A stretch of 64,000 bases of DNA from Streptomyces sp. Ru72 (GCF_002920635.1 NZ_PQSR01000016.1:1-64000), one strand, 5' to 3'; shown: positions 43,751-54,986, counted from the stretch's first letter. Numbers and translations are program-made. The notes: a model not told the origin generated them from the letters alone.

Positions 43751-46700
43751 CTACCGCGCGTTGAAGTACTTGGCCTCGGGGTGGTGGATCACGATCGCGT
43801 CCGTGGACTGCTCCGGGTGCAGCTGGAACTCCTCGGAGAGGTGGACGCCGATCCGCTCCGGCTCCAGGAGCTGGGCGATCTTCCCGCGGTCCTCCAGGTC
43901 GGGGCAGGCGCCGTAGCCGAGGGAGAAGCGGGCTCCGCGGTACTTCAGGGCGAACATGTCCTCGATGTCGGCGGGGTCCTCGCCCGCGAAGCCCAGCTCG
44001 GCGCGCACACGCGCGTGCCAGTACTCGGCGAGCGCCTCCGCCAACTGCACGGACAGACCGTGCAGTTCCAGGTAGTCGCGGTAGGAGTTCGACTCGAACA
44101 GCCGCGCGGTCTCCTCACCGATCCTCGAGCCCACGGTGACGACCTGGAAGCCGACGACGTCCCTCTCCCCCGACTCCTCCGGACGGAAGAAGTCGGCCAG
44201 GCACAGCCGGCGGCCTCGGCGCTGGCGCGGGAAGGTGAACCGGGTGCGCTCGTTGCCCTCCTCGTCCAGGATGATCAGGTCGTCGTCCTTGGACGCGCAG
44301 GGGAAGTAGCCGTAGACGACGGCCGCTTCGAGGAGGTTGTCGGTCTGCAGCCGGTCCAGCAGGCCGCGCAGTCGGGGCCTGCCCTCGGTCTCGACCAGCT
44401 CCTCGTACGTCGGCCCCTCGCCGGTGCGGGCCTGCTTCAGGCCCCACTGGCCCTTGAACAGCGCACCCTCGTCCAGCCAGCTCGCGTACTCCTTGAGCGG
44501 GATGCCCTTGACGATGCGGGTGCCCCAGAACGGCGGGGTGGGCACGGGGTTGTCGGTGGCGACGTCGGAGCGGACGTGCCCTTCCTCGGGCCGCTCCTCG
44601 ATCTCCACGGTGGCCGCGCGCACCCGGCGCTGCCGCAGCTCCGGCAGCTTCGCCCCGGGCACGCCGCGCTTGACCCCGATCAGGGCGTCCATCAGCCGCA
44701 GGCCCTCGAACGCGTCCCGGGCGTAGCGGACCTCGCCCTCGTACAGCTCGTGCAGGTCCTGCTCCACGTAGGCCCGGGTGAGTGCGGCGCCGCCCAGGAT
44801 GACCGGGTAGGTGGCGGCCAGCCCGCGCTGGTTGAGCTCCTCCAGGTTCTCCTTCATGATCACCGTGGACTTGACCAGGAGCCCGGACATGCCGATGACG
44901 TCGGCCTTGTGCTCCTCGGCGGCCTCCAGGATCGCGGAGACGGGCTGCTTGATGCCGAGGTTGACGACGTTGTAGCCGTTGTTGGACAGGATGATGTCGA
45001 CGAGGTTCTTGCCGATGTCGTGCACGTCGCCGCGCACGGTGGCGAGCACGATGGTGCCCTTGCCGGCCTCGTCGGTCTTCTCCATGTGCGGCTCGAGGTA
45101 GGCGACCGCGGACTTCATCACCTCTGCGGACTGCAGTACGAACGGCAGCTGCATCTGGCCGGAGCCGAACAGCTCGCCGACGACCTTCATGCCGTCCAGC
45201 AGGGTCTCGTTGACGATGTCGAGGGCCGGGCGCTCCTGAAGGGCCTCGTCGAGGTCGGCTTCCAGGCCGTTGCGCTCGCCGTCGATGATCCTCCGCTTCA
45301 GGCGCTCATCGAGCGGCAGCGCGGCCAGTTCCTCGGCCTTGCCCGCCTTCAGGGACTTGGCGGTGGCGCCCTCGAACAGCGCCATCAGCTTCTGCAGCGG
45401 GTCGTAGTCCTCGCGGCGGCGGTCGTGGATCAGGTCCAGGGCCGTGGTCACCTCTTCCTCGCTGAACCGGGCGATCGGCAGGATCTTCGAGGCGTGCACG
45501 ATCGCCGAGTCCAGCCCGGCCTTGACGCACTCGTCGAGGAAGACGGAGTTGAGCAGGATGCGGGCGGCCGGGTTGAGGCCGAAGGAGATGTTCGACAGGC
45601 CCAGCGTGGTCTGCACCTGGGGGTGGCGCTTCTTCAGCTCGCGGATGGCCTCGATGGTGGCGAGGCCGTCCTTGCGGGACTCCTCCTGGCCGGTGCAGAT
45701 GGTGAAGGTCAGGCAGTCGATGAGGATGTCCTCCTCACGGATGCCCCAGTTCCCCGTCAGGTCGGCGATGAGCCGCTCGGCGATCTCCACCTTCTTCTCG
45801 GCGGTCCGGGCCTGGCCCTCCTCGTCGATGGTCAGCGCGATCAGCGCCGCCCCGTGCTCCCTGGCGAGCTGCGTGACCTTCACGAAGCGGGACTCGGGGC
45901 CGTCGCCGTCCTCGTAGTTCACCGAGTTGATGACGGCACGGCCGCCGAGCTTCTCCAACCCGGCCCGCAGGACGTCGACCTCGGTGGAGTCCAGGACGAT
46001 CGGCAGGGTGGAGGCGGTGGCGAAACGGCCGGCCAGCTCCTCCATGTCGGCGACTCCGTCGCGGCCCACGTAGTCGACGCACAGGTCGAGCATGTGGGCG
46101 CCCTCGCGGATCTGCTCCCGGGCCATCTCCACACAGTCGTCCCAGCGGCCCTCCAGCATGGCCTCCCGGAACTTCTTCGACCCGTTGGCGTTCGTGCGCT
46201 CGCCGATCGCCAGGTAGGACGTGTCCTGGCGGAACGGCACCGACTGGTACAGCGATGCCGCACCGGGCTCCGGCTGCGGGCGCCGCTCGGGCGGGGTGAG
46301 GTCACGGACCCGCTCCACGACCTGGCGCAGGTGCTCCGGTGTCGTACCGCAGCAGCCGCCGATCAGGGACAGGCCGTACTCGGTGACGAACGTCTCCTGG
46401 GCGTCGGCCAGCTGGGTGGCGGTCAGCGGGTAGTGCGCGCCGTCCTTGGTCAGCTCGGGCAGGCCGGCGTTCGGCATGCACGACAGCGGGATACGGGAGT
46501 GGCGGGCGAGGTAGCGCAGGTGCTCGCTCATCTCGGCCGGGCCGGTGGCGCAGTTCAGGCCGATCATGTCGATGCCGAGCGGCTCCAGCGCGGTCAGCGC
46601 GGCGCCGATCTCCGAGCCGAGCAGCATGGTGCCGGTGGTCTCGACGGTGACCGACACGATCAGCGGGACCTCGTAGCCGGCCGTCTCCATCGCACGGCGG

Positions 46701-47275
46701 GCGGCGATGACGGAGGCCTTGGTCTGCAGCAGGTCCTGGGTGGTCTCCACCAGCAGGGCGTCGGCGCCGCCGGCGAGCAGGCCCTCGGCGTTGCGCTGGT
46801 AGGCGTCGCGGATGCCGGTGAAGGTGGTGTGGCCGAGGGTGGGCAGCTTGGTCCCGGGGCCGATGGAGCCCAGCACCCAGCGCCGGCGCCCGTCGCGCGC
46901 GGTGAACTCGTCGGCCGTCTCCCGGGCGATGCGGGCGCCTGCCTCGGACAGTTCGGCGACCCGCTCGGCGATGTCGTACTCGCCGAGGGCGGTGAGGTTG
47001 GCGCCGAAGGTGTTGGTCTCGACGCAGTCGACACCCGCGTCGAAGTAGGCGGCGTGCACCGTGCGGACGATGTCCGGACGGGTGACGTTGAGGATCTCGT
47101 TGCAGCCCTCGAGGCCCTGGAAGTCCTCCAGCGTCGGGTCCTGGGCCTGGAGCATCGTGCCCATGGCGCCGTCGGCCACCACGACGCGGGTGGCGAGGGC
47201 TTCCCGGAGGGCTTCGATTCGGATCCGGCTGTCGGTGGAGGCGGACGAAAGGGACGGGTTCGGCAACGAGGCCAT
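43751..47275 (-). CDS. metH: Cobalamin-dependent methionine synthase
   Basis: 1174 residues, full length. Makes methionine from homocysteine and methyltetrahydrofolate. Order: homocysteine domain (about 20-330, zinc ligands in GGCCGTTPEH), pterin domain (about 350-640), cobalamin cap and binding domain (about 650-900) with the base-off motif DVHDIGKN near 748, SGLLVKS and GGAALT, and the reactivation domain that binds S-adenosylmethionine (about 920-1170). ATG at 47275 with AGGGAGC 7 bases upstream. I saw no cobalamin riboswitch in the 280 bp upstream. It is divergent from gylR. Confidence 0.96.
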   Translation of the reverse strand: MASLPNPSLSSASTDSRIRIEALREALATRVVVADGAMGTMLQAQDPTLEDFQGLEGCNEILNVTRPDIVRTVHAAYFDAGVDCVETNTFGANLTALGEYDIAERVAELSEAGARIARETADEFTARDGRRRWVLGSIGPGTKLPTLGHTTFTGIRDAYQRNAEGLLAGGADALLVETTQDLLQTKASVIAARRAMETAGYEVPLIVSVTVETTGTMLLGSEIGAALTALEPLGIDMIGLNCATGPAEMSEHLRYLARHSRIPLSCMPNAGLPELTKDGAHYPLTATQLADAQETFVTEYGLSLIGGCCGTTPEHLRQVVERVRDLTPPERRPQPEPGAASLYQSVPFRQDTSYLAIGERTNANGSKKFREAMLEGRWDDCVEMAREQIREGAHMLDLCVDYVGRDGVADMEELAGRFATASTLPIVLDSTEVDVLRAGLEKLGGRAVINSVNYEDGDGPESRFVKVTQLAREHGAALIALTIDEEGQARTAEKKVEIAERLIADLTGNWGIREEDILIDCLTFTICTGQEESRKDGLATIEAIRELKKRHPQVQTTLGLSNISFGLNPAARILLNSVFLDECVKAGLDSAIVHASKILPIARFSEEEVTTALDLIHDRRREDYDPLQKLMALFEGATAKSLKAGKAEELAALPLDERLKRRIIDGERNGLEADLDEALQERPALDIVNETLLDGMKVVGELFGSGQMQLPFVLQSAEVMKSAVAYLEPHMEKTDEAGKGTIVLATVRGDVHDIGKNLVDIILSNNGYNVVNLGIKQPVSAILEAAEEHKADVIGMSGLLVKSTVIMKENLEELNQRGLAATYPVILGGAALTRAYVEQDLHELYEGEVRYARDAFEGLRLMDALIGVKRGVPGAKLPELRQRRVRAATVEIEERPEEGHVRSDVATDNPVPTPPFWGTRIVKGIPLKEYASWLDEGALFKGQWGLKQARTGEGPTYEELVETEGRPRLRGLLDRLQTDNLLEAAVVYGYFPCASKDDDLIILDEEGNERTRFTFPRQRRGRRLCLADFFRPEESGERDVVGFQVVTVGSRIGEETARLFESNSYRDYLELHGLSVQLAEALAEYWHARVRAELGFAGEDPADIEDMFALKYRGARFSLGYGACPDLEDRGKIAQLLEPERIGVHLSEEFQLHPEQSTDAIVIHHPEAKYFNAR

Positions 47276-47489
47276 GGAAGATGCTCCCTGGAGTGCGACG
47301 GCTGTCGGCTTTGCGTCTCCCCTGGACCTTCCCACGGAAGACGCACGCCGTCAGGGTAGCCCGGAGCGCGCCGTACGGTCAGGGGCGTCCACGGGGCGGG
47401 ACGGGCGGGGCCCCGGACGACCCACGCGAGGATCTCCGCCGAACGGATGGCGACCACCCATTAGCGGGAGGTCGGCAACGACCGGTAGT

Positions 47490-47506
47490 GTTCGGCATTG
47501 CCGAAC
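47490..47506. promoter_or_regulatory. Palindromic operator before gylR, probable GylR site
   Basis: GTTCGGC at 47490-47496, ATT, GCCGAAC at 47500-47506: a perfect 7-bp inverted repeat ending 51 bp before gylR. Its GGCATTGCC core recurs at 48391-48399 and, slightly altered, at 48578-48586. Confidence 0.7.
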
Positions 47507-47557
47507 GGCGGTAGCCAACTCAGCCGACGGCCGAAGTGGACGGAGGGCAGGACGGCG

Positions 47558-48322
47558 ATGGCACGGAACATCCAGTCGCTCGAACGGGCGGCCGCGATGC
47601 TGCGGCTGCTCGCGGGCGGCGAGCGACGGCTCGGCCTGTCGGACATCGCCTCGTCCCTGGGCCTCGCCAAGGGCACGGCCCACGGCATACTCCGCACACT
47701 CCAGCAGGAGGGGTTCGTCGAGCAGGACACGGCCTCCGGCCGCTACCAGCTCGGGGCGGAGCTGCTGCGCCTGGGGACCACCTATCTGGACGTGCACGAG
47801 CTGCGGGCGCGCGCCCTGGTGTGGACCGACGACCTGGCCCGCTCCAGCGGGGAGAGCGTCTACCTCGGGGTCCTGCACCAGCAGGGCGTCCTGATCGTGC
47901 ACCACGTGTTCCGGCCCGACGACAGCCGGCAGGTCCTGGAGATCGGCGCCATGCAGCCGCTGCACTCCACGGCCCTGGGCAAGGTGCTGTCGGCGTACGA
48001 CCCGGTCGCGCACAGCGAGGCACTGGAGGCCGACCGCAAGGCGTTCACCGACAGGACCGTGTGCGACCTGGACGACTTCGAGCACGTCCTCGACCTCACC
48101 CGGGCGCGGGGGTACGCGGCCGACGTGGAGGAGACGTGGACCGGGGTGGCCTCGGTCGCGGCACCCATCCACGACCGGCGGCGGATGCCGGTGGGCGCCG
48201 TGGGCATCACCGGCGCCGTGGAGCGCGTGTGCCGGGACGGGGAACTGCGCCCTGAGCTGATCGCGGCGGTACGCGACTGCGCCCGGGCGGTCTCACGGGA
48301 CCTGGGCGCCGGGCGCTTCTGA
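47558..48322 (+). CDS. gylR: IclR-family glycerol regulator GylR
   Basis: 254-residue repressor that controls itself and the glycerol operon, responding to glycerol or its phosphate and involved in glucose repression. Winged helix at about residues 8-65 (LGLSDIASSLGLAKGTAHGI), IclR effector domain at about 80-250 with the Thr/Leu region MQPLHSTALGKVL. The ATG at 47558 is chosen over an in-frame ATG 20 codons upstream, which lies next to the operator. Transcribed separately from the operon: a 13-bp palindrome follows. Confidence 0.95.
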   Translation: MARNIQSLERAAAMLRLLAGGERRLGLSDIASSLGLAKGTAHGILRTLQQEGFVEQDTASGRYQLGAELLRLGTTYLDVHELRARALVWTDDLARSSGESVYLGVLHQQGVLIVHHVFRPDDSRQVLEIGAMQPLHSTALGKVLSAYDPVAHSEALEADRKAFTDRTVCDLDDFEHVLDLTRARGYAADVEETWTGVASVAAPIHDRRRMPVGAVGITGAVERVCRDGELRPELIAAVRDCARAVSRDLGAGRF

Positions 48323-48380
48323 GCCCTGGCTGCCGGCACGTCCCGCGCTGCGGATAACCCGCACTCTTCAACACCGCACC

Positions 48381-48409
48381 GGGCCGGTACGGCATTGCCG
48401 TACCGGCCC
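48381..48409. terminator. Perfect 13-bp palindrome after gylR, with operator core
   Basis: Arms 48381-48393 and 48397-48409 around ATT. The three-base loop makes a tight RNA hairpin, and the centre GGCATTGCC is identical to the core of the operator before gylR, so it could be both terminator and GylR binding site. Confidence 0.75.
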
Positions 48410-48575
48410 CAAGGCTGCCCGCGTACGGGTGCGGCCACCACGAAACGTGCCTGTTCGCACGCGGTCCGCACCCGTCAAGAAGATCGCGGACGCATATCGA
48501 TCAGTAACGATCCCGCTTCGTGCAACAGGACTCTTGACGACCCTGCGAACAGGAAGCAAGACTCCCGTCCGTCGG

Positions 48576-48590
48576 TCGGCATTGTCGAAC
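48576..48590. promoter_or_regulatory. Imperfect operator before glpF, probable GylR site
   Basis: TCGGCATTGTCGAAC at 48576-48590 matches the perfect gylR-side operator with one change in each arm. It ends 20 bp before the TAGAGT box and so would overlap the -35 region. A half-site ACGGCAAT follows at 48595-48602. Confidence 0.6.
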
Positions 48591-48718
48591 ACCTAACGGC
48601 AATACGCGCTAGAGTGTGACAACGCCAAGGGCCGGCATCGCTCTCACCCCCGAGGGCGCGGACCACCGGAGGGACCCGGGGTTCGCCTTCCCCTGGACGA
48701 AGGACAAAGGAGTCGCGG

Positions 48719-49513
48719 GTGTCCAGCTCCGACATCTTCATCGGCGAGACCATAGGTACCGCCCTGCTCATCCTCCTCGGCGGCGGAGTGTGCGCCGCCG
48801 TGACACTGAAGTTCTCCAAGGCCCGTAACGCCGGGTGGCTCGCCATCACGTTCGGGTGGGGTTTCGCCGTTCTGACGGCGGTCTACACCTCGGCACCGCT
48901 CTCCGGTGCCCACCTCAACCCGGCAGTGACCCTCGCACTCGCCATCAAGACCGGCGACTGGAGCAACCTCCCGGTCTACTGGGCCGGACAGCTGCTCGGT
49001 GCGATGATCGGTGCAACCCTGGTGTGGGTCGCCTACGCCGGCCAGTTCCAGGCCCACCTCACCGACAAGGAGATCGTGGGCGGGCCGGGCGCGCAGGCCA
49101 CCACCGCCAAGGCGGTCGAGGCCCAGGAAAAGGGCGCCGGCCCCGTGCTCGGCATCTTCTCCACCGGCCCGGAGATCCGGCACACGGTGCAGAACCTCGC
49201 CACGGAGATCATCGGCACGATCGTGCTGGTGCTCGCGGTCCTCACGCAGGGCCTCAACGACAAGGGCAACGGTCTGGGCACCCTGGGCGCCCTGATCACC
49301 TCGCTGGTCGTGGTCTCGATCGGCCTCTCCCTGGGCGGACCGACGGGCTACGCGATCAACCCGGCCCGTGACCTCGGTCCGCGCATCGTGCACGCCCTTC
49401 TCCCCCTGCCCAACAAGGGCGGCTCCGACTGGGGCTACGCCTGGATCCCGGTCGTCGGCCCGCTGGTCGGCGCGGCGATCGCCGCAGGCATCTACAACGT
49501 CGCTTTTGCTTGA
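48719..49513 (+). CDS. glpF: Glycerol facilitator (aquaglyceroporin)
   Basis: 264-residue MIP-family channel for glycerol uptake, with six membrane helices. Both pore motifs are present: HLNPAVT near residue 66 and [12 protein letters not shown] near 217, the Asp after the second NPA-R marking a glycerol-type pore. GTG start at 48719 with AAGGAG 6 bases upstream. First gene of the glycerol operon (gylC in older Streptomyces naming). A loop of about 40 residues between helices 3 and 4 (about 110-150) is longer than in E. coli GlpF. Confidence 0.95.
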   Translation: MSSSDIFIGETIGTALLILLGGGVCAAVTLKFSKARNAGWLAITFGWGFAVLTAVYTSAPLSGAHLNPAVTLALAIKTGDWSNLPVYWAGQLLGAMIGATLVWVAYAGQFQAHLTDKEIVGGPGAQATTAKAVEAQEKGAGPVLGIFSTGPEIRHTVQNLATEIIGTIVLVLAVLTQGLNDKGNGLGTLGALITSLVVVSIGLSLGGPTGYAINPARDLGPRIVHALLPLPNKGGSDWGYAWIPVVGPLVGAAIAAGIYNVAFA

Positions 49514-49600
49514 GATTGAGTGAGCCGTAGAAGGCTCCGCACGTGAGCACCGCGCCGTAAGGACAGCCCCTTTTTAACCATGGAACTCCAGGAGCACACC

Positions 49601-51139
<1,539 letters not shown>

Positions 51140-51145
51140 TTCGCG

Positions 51146-52753
51146 ATGACCACCCTGCAGAGTGTTCCGGCTCTGGGGACCCACCCGGCCTACGGCGTAG
51201 GGCCGAGCCGTGCCGAGACCCGGGAGCAGTTGTCCAGGGCGACCTACGACCTCCTGGTGATCGGCGGCGGGATCCTGGGAATCTCCACGGCCTGGCATGC
51301 CGCGCAGTCGGGCCTCAGGGTGGCGCTGGTGGACGCCGGCGACTTCGCCGGCGCCACCTCCTCCGCTTCCTCCAAGCTGCTCCACGGCGGTCTGCGGTAC
51401 CTGCAGACCGGCGCGGTGAAGCTGGTGGCGGAGAACCACTTCGAGCGCCGTGCGGTCTCCCGTCAGGTGGCCCCCCACCTGGCGAACCCGCTCACGTTCT
51501 ACCTCCCCGTGTACAAGGGCGGGCCGCACGGCGCGGCGAAGCTCGGGGCGGGCGTCTTCGCCTACTCCGCGCTGTCGGCGTTCGGCGACGGCATAGGCCA
51601 CCTGCTGTCGCCGGCCAAGGCGGCGCAGGACGTGCCGGAGCTGCGCACCGAGAACCTCAAGGCCGTGGCCGTCTACGGCGACGACCAGATGAACGACGCG
51701 CGTATGGCGCTGATGACGGTGCGCGCGGCCGTCGACGCGGGCGCCGTGGTCCTCAACCACGCCGAGGTCACCGGCCTGCGCTTCACCAAGGGCCGGGTGA
51801 CCGGCGCCGAGCTGCGCGACCGCATCTCGGGCGACGAGTTCGGGGTGGACGCGCGGCTGGTGCTGAACGCGACCGGGCCGTGGGTCGACCACCTGCGCCG
51901 TATGGAGGACCCCAACGCGGCGCCGTCCATCCGGCTGTCCAAGGGCGTGCACCTGGTCCTCAAGCGCACCTCCCCCTGGAAGGCGGCGCTGGCGACCCCG
52001 ATCGACAAGTACCGGATCACCTTCGCCCTCCCGTGGGAGGACATGCTGCTGCTCGGCACGACCGACGAGGAGTTCGAGGGCGACCCGGCCGAGGTGGCGG
52101 TCAACGAGAAGGACATCGCCCAGATCCTGGACGAGGCCGCCTTCTCCGTCCGCGACCAGCAGCTGCGGCGGGAACTGATCACCTACTCGTTCGCCGGCCT
52201 CAGGGTGCTGCCGGGCGGTCCCGGCGACACCGCCAAGGCCAAGCGGGAAACCGTGGTGACCGAGGGCAAGGGCGGCATGCTGTCCGTCGCGGGCGGCAAG
52301 TGGACGACCTTCCGGCACATCGGCCGTACGGTCATGCAGAAGCTGGAGTCGCTGCCGGGTCACCCGCTGGGCGACGACTTCGAGCCGATCTCGTCGCTGC
52401 CGAAGAAGCTGCCGCTGCCGGGCATCGCCAACCCGCGCGCGGTCGCGCACCGGCTCGTCGTGGACGGCCCGGCGCCCGGCCCGCGCATGGCGCCCGACAC
52501 GGCCAAGCACCTGGCGACCCACTACGGTTCGCTGGCCTTCGACATCGCGCGGCTGGCCAACGACAATCCGGAGCTGGGCGAGCGCGTCCACCCGGACGCC
52601 CCGGAGATCTGGGCGCAGGTCGTCTACGCCCGGGACCACGAGTGGGCCGAGACGGTGGACGACGTGCTGCGCCGCCGCACCACTCTGACGATCCGCGGCC
52701 TGGCCACGGACGAGGTGCGCGGCAAGGTGCAGGACCTCCTCGACAAGAAGTAG
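51146..52753 (+). CDS. glpD: Glycerol-3-phosphate dehydrogenase (FAD)
   Basis: 535-residue aerobic, membrane-associated flavoenzyme that oxidises glycerol-3-phosphate to dihydroxyacetone phosphate (gylB in older naming). FAD-binding GGGILGISTAWHAAQSGLRV near residue 40 and SSKLLHGGLRYLQTGAVKLV near 75 are typical. The C-terminal cap (about 400-535) matches the GlpD family. It starts 6 bp after the glpK stop, with the ribosome site in the glpK end (GAGGAG). A terminator follows. Confidence 0.96.
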   Translation: MTTLQSVPALGTHPAYGVGPSRAETREQLSRATYDLLVIGGGILGISTAWHAAQSGLRVALVDAGDFAGATSSASSKLLHGGLRYLQTGAVKLVAENHFERRAVSRQVAPHLANPLTFYLPVYKGGPHGAAKLGAGVFAYSALSAFGDGIGHLLSPAKAAQDVPELRTENLKAVAVYGDDQMNDARMALMTVRAAVDAGAVVLNHAEVTGLRFTKGRVTGAELRDRISGDEFGVDARLVLNATGPWVDHLRRMEDPNAAPSIRLSKGVHLVLKRTSPWKAALATPIDKYRITFALPWEDMLLLGTTDEEFEGDPAEVAVNEKDIAQILDEAAFSVRDQQLRRELITYSFAGLRVLPGGPGDTAKAKRETVVTEGKGGMLSVAGGKWTTFRHIGRTVMQKLESLPGHPLGDDFEPISSLPKKLPLPGIANPRAVAHRLVVDGPAPGPRMAPDTAKHLATHYGSLAFDIARLANDNPELGERVHPDAPEIWAQVVYARDHEWAETVDDVLRRRTTLTIRGLATDEVRGKVQDLLDKK

Positions 52754-52763
52754 GGCGAGGTCA

Positions 52764-52803
52764 GGTCCCACGGGGTCCGACGGGGTCCCACCGGGTCCCA
52801 CAC
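52764..52803. repeat. Four tandem 10-bp repeats after glpD
   Basis: GGTCCCACGG at 52764-52773 is followed without gap by three near copies (52774-52783, 52784-52793, 52794-52803). They start 10 bp after the glpD stop and abut the terminator. The period is close to one helical turn. Confidence 0.7.
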
Positions 52804-52806
52804 AGC

Positions 52807-52836
52807 AGGGGCGGCTTCCCGCACGGAGCCGCCCCT
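52807..52836 (+). terminator. Terminator of the glycerol operon
   Basis: Perfect 10-bp arms, 52807-52816 and 52827-52836, followed by TT and CG on the plus strand. It separates glpD from the nucleoside phosphorylase gene. Confidence 0.85.
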
Positions 52837-52923
52837 TTCGTGTGCCTGTTGCAGTGCGCGACTCCTGTGCGCGACCCCGGGCTGCGTACGGTGTTCGTAC
52901 ACCCCTCCCACCGGAGCCGCCCC

Positions 52924-53685
52924 ATGACGCAGGAGCTGTCCCCCATCGCCCGCATTCGCCGTACCGGGCTGCCGCCGTACGCGGTGGTCGTGGGCGACCC
53001 GGCGCGCGTGGCGACCGTCGCCGCGCTGCTGGAGGGGGCCGAGGAGGTCTCGTACCACCGCGAGTACCGGGTGTTCACCGGGAGTTGGAAAGGTCTGCCG
53101 GTGACGGTGGCCTCGCACGGGGTGGGCGCGCCCGGCGCGATCCTGCTGTTCCAGGAGCTGGCGGACGCGGGGATCCACACCATCCTGCGGTTCGGCACGG
53201 CGGGGGCGATGAGGCCGGGGATCGGCGACGGCGACCTGGTGATCGCGGAGGCGGCCGTGCGCGACGACGGCGTCACCCAGCAGCTGCTGCCCCCGGAGTA
53301 CCCGGCGGTGGCCGCGCCCGAGGCGGTCCTCGCCCTCCAGCGCGCGGCGCGCGAGGCGGGGGTGCCGCATCACCGGGGGGTCGTCTGGACGCGGGCGGCG
53401 TTCCAACCGGGGCTGATCCCGCTCGACGTCTACGGCGGGGCGGGTCTGGTCGCGATCGAGATGGAGCTGTCCGCGCTGCTGGTGACCGCCTCGCTGCGCG
53501 GGCTGGTCGCGGGTGGGGTGCTCGTGGTGGACGGCGTCAACGCCGACGAACTCGTCGACGAGGCGTCCCCGTTCTCGGCGGGCGCCTACGACCCGCACCG
53601 TGAGGTCGTCGCCCGGGGCGTGGAGCGCGGCGCGGTGGTCTCGCTGGAGGCGCTGCGGCTGCTGGCGGAGGGGGAGGCGGGATGA
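52924..53685 (+). CDS. Nucleoside phosphorylase family protein
   Basis: 253 residues. PNP/UDP phosphorylase fold: VVVGDPARVATVAALLEG with the phosphate-binding Arg, FGTAGAMRPGIGDGDLVIAE, and VAIEMELSALLV, the ribose-binding Glu-Met-Glu. It splits a nucleoside with phosphate. The ATG at 52924 was chosen because it starts the conserved N-terminus; longer in-frame text upstream lies inside glpD. Its stop overlaps the amidohydrolase start (ATGA), so the two work together, probably in purine or methylthioadenosine salvage. Confidence 0.85.
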   Translation: MTQELSPIARIRRTGLPPYAVVVGDPARVATVAALLEGAEEVSYHREYRVFTGSWKGLPVTVASHGVGAPGAILLFQELADAGIHTILRFGTAGAMRPGIGDGDLVIAEAAVRDDGVTQQLLPPEYPAVAAPEAVLALQRAAREAGVPHHRGVVWTRAAFQPGLIPLDVYGGAGLVAIEMELSALLVTASLRGLVAGGVLVVDGVNADELVDEASPFSAGAYDPHREVVARGVERGAVVSLEALRLLAEGEAG

Positions 53686-54986
53686 CCGAGCCCGTCGATC
53701 TGCTGGTGCACGGCGGTGACGTCCTGACGGTCGACGACGAGGGAACCGTGGTCCGGGAGGGCGCCGTCGCCGTCCGGGACGGGGTGATTGCCGCTGTCGG
53801 GCCGGCCGCGGAGCTGCGAAACCGGTACGCGCCGGACGAGCAGATCGACGCCGGAGGCTGTCTGGTCCTGCCCGGCCTGGTCAACGCCCACACGCACCTG
53901 GCGATGACGCTCCTGCGCGGCAGCGCCGACGACGTCACGCTGCAGGGCTTCCTGGAGCGCGTGCTGCGCCGCGAGGCCGAGCTGCTGTCGCCGGAGCACG
54001 TGGCGGCGGGGGTGCTGGTGGCCGTCGCCGAGAGCGTACGGGCCGGGGTGACCTCGGCGCTGGACATGTACTGGTTCCACGAGGCGGCCGAGCGAGTCGC
54101 GCTGGAGGCGGGCTGGCGGCTGCTGGCCGGGCCGACCTTCATCGACGTCCCGGACTCCCCCGACGGCAGGGCGTACGGGGAGCGCATGGAGTGGGCGCGC
54201 CGGGACCTGGCGGCGCGGGCCGGGGAGCGGCCGGGGTTCCGGCCGGTCGTGTTCGCGCACTCCGCCTACACCCTGAGCCCGGATCAGCTGACCGGGATCG
54301 CCGCGCTGGCGCGGGAGTTCGAAGCGCTGCTGCACCTGCACGCCGCGGAGAACGCGACGGAGGTCGCCACTGTGGAGGCTCGGTACGGCAGGCGGCCGGT
54401 GGAGCTGCTGGACTCGCTCGGAGTTCTCGGCCCCGATGTGCTGCTCGCGCACGCCGTCGATCTGACCGGCCCGGAGATCGCCGCGCTGGCCCGCACCGGG
54501 ACGGCGGTCGCGCACTGTCCGGTGTCCAACCTCAAGCTGGGCTGCGGGATCGCGCCGGTGCCGCGGCTGCTGGACGCGGGGGTGACCGTCGGGCTCGGCA
54601 CGGACGGGGCGGTCAGCTCGGGCACGCTGGACGTGTTCGACGCGATGCGGCAGGCGGCGCTGGTGCACAAGGCGTCCGGTGACCCCACCGTGGTGGGCGC
54701 CGAACAGGCGGTGCGGATGGCGACGGTCGAGGGCGCCCGCGCGCTGGGGCTCGGGGATCGGCTGGGCTCGCTGGAGGTGGGCAAGCGGGCCGACCTGATC
54801 GTGCTCGACCTCGGCCGGCCGCATCTGCGTCCCCGGCACGACGTGTGGTCGACGCTCGCGTACGCGGCGCACTCCGGGGACGTGCGGGACACGGTCGTCG
54901 ACGGCCGGATCCTGATGCGGGAGCGGACGCTGAGGACCCTCGACGAGGCGGCGGCGCTGGAGGCGCTGGAGGCGGTGGGCCAGTGA
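53682..54986 (+). CDS. Amidohydrolase, adenosine/SAH/MTA deaminase-like
   Basis: 434 residues. Metal-dependent amidohydrolase: metal His pair in GLVNAHTHLAMTLLRG (about 66-81), further ligands in LHLHAAENATEVATVE and LLAHAVDLTG, and the Asp in LGTDGAVSSGTLD. The overall pattern matches methylthioadenosine/S-adenosylhomocysteine deaminases. Four-base overlap with the phosphorylase gene points to one pathway: deamination of an adenosine-type nucleoside and phosphorolysis of the product. The precise substrate is not determined by the sequence. Confidence 0.85.
   Translation: MTEPVDLLVHGGDVLTVDDEGTVVREGAVAVRDGVIAAVGPAAELRNRYAPDEQIDAGGCLVLPGLVNAHTHLAMTLLRGSADDVTLQGFLERVLRREAELLSPEHVAAGVLVAVAESVRAGVTSALDMYWFHEAAERVALEAGWRLLAGPTFIDVPDSPDGRAYGERMEWARRDLAARAGERPGFRPVVFAHSAYTLSPDQLTGIAALAREFEALLHLHAAENATEVATVEARYGRRPVELLDSLGVLGPDVLLAHAVDLTGPEIAALARTGTAVAHCPVSNLKLGCGIAPVPRLLDAGVTVGLGTDGAVSSGTLDVFDAMRQAALVHKASGDPTVVGAEQAVRMATVEGARALGLGDRLGSLEVGKRADLIVLDLGRPHLRPRHDVWSTLAYAAHSGDVRDTVVDGRILMRERTLRTLDEAAALEALEAVGQ

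Larger units (their letters stand above)
48323..48718. promoter_or_regulatory. gylR-glpF intergenic region
   Basis: About 396 bp. It holds the gylR terminator-like palindrome (48381-48409), then the glpF promoter region with an imperfect operator at 48576-48590. A TAGAGT box at 48610-48615 could be a -10. I saw no other gene; short frames here show no domain. Confidence 0.6.

Noticed and set aside
42710..47359. 1549-codon plus-strand frame opposite metH
   Set aside because: It is the antisense shadow of metH and the HAD gene, caused by high GC; no domain is readable, while the opposite strand carries full MetH motifs.
47276..47557. Cobalamin or SAM riboswitch before metH
   Set aside because: No recognisable B12-box or SAM-box sequence by eye in the 280 bp upstream. 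A covariance search could still find a diverged one.
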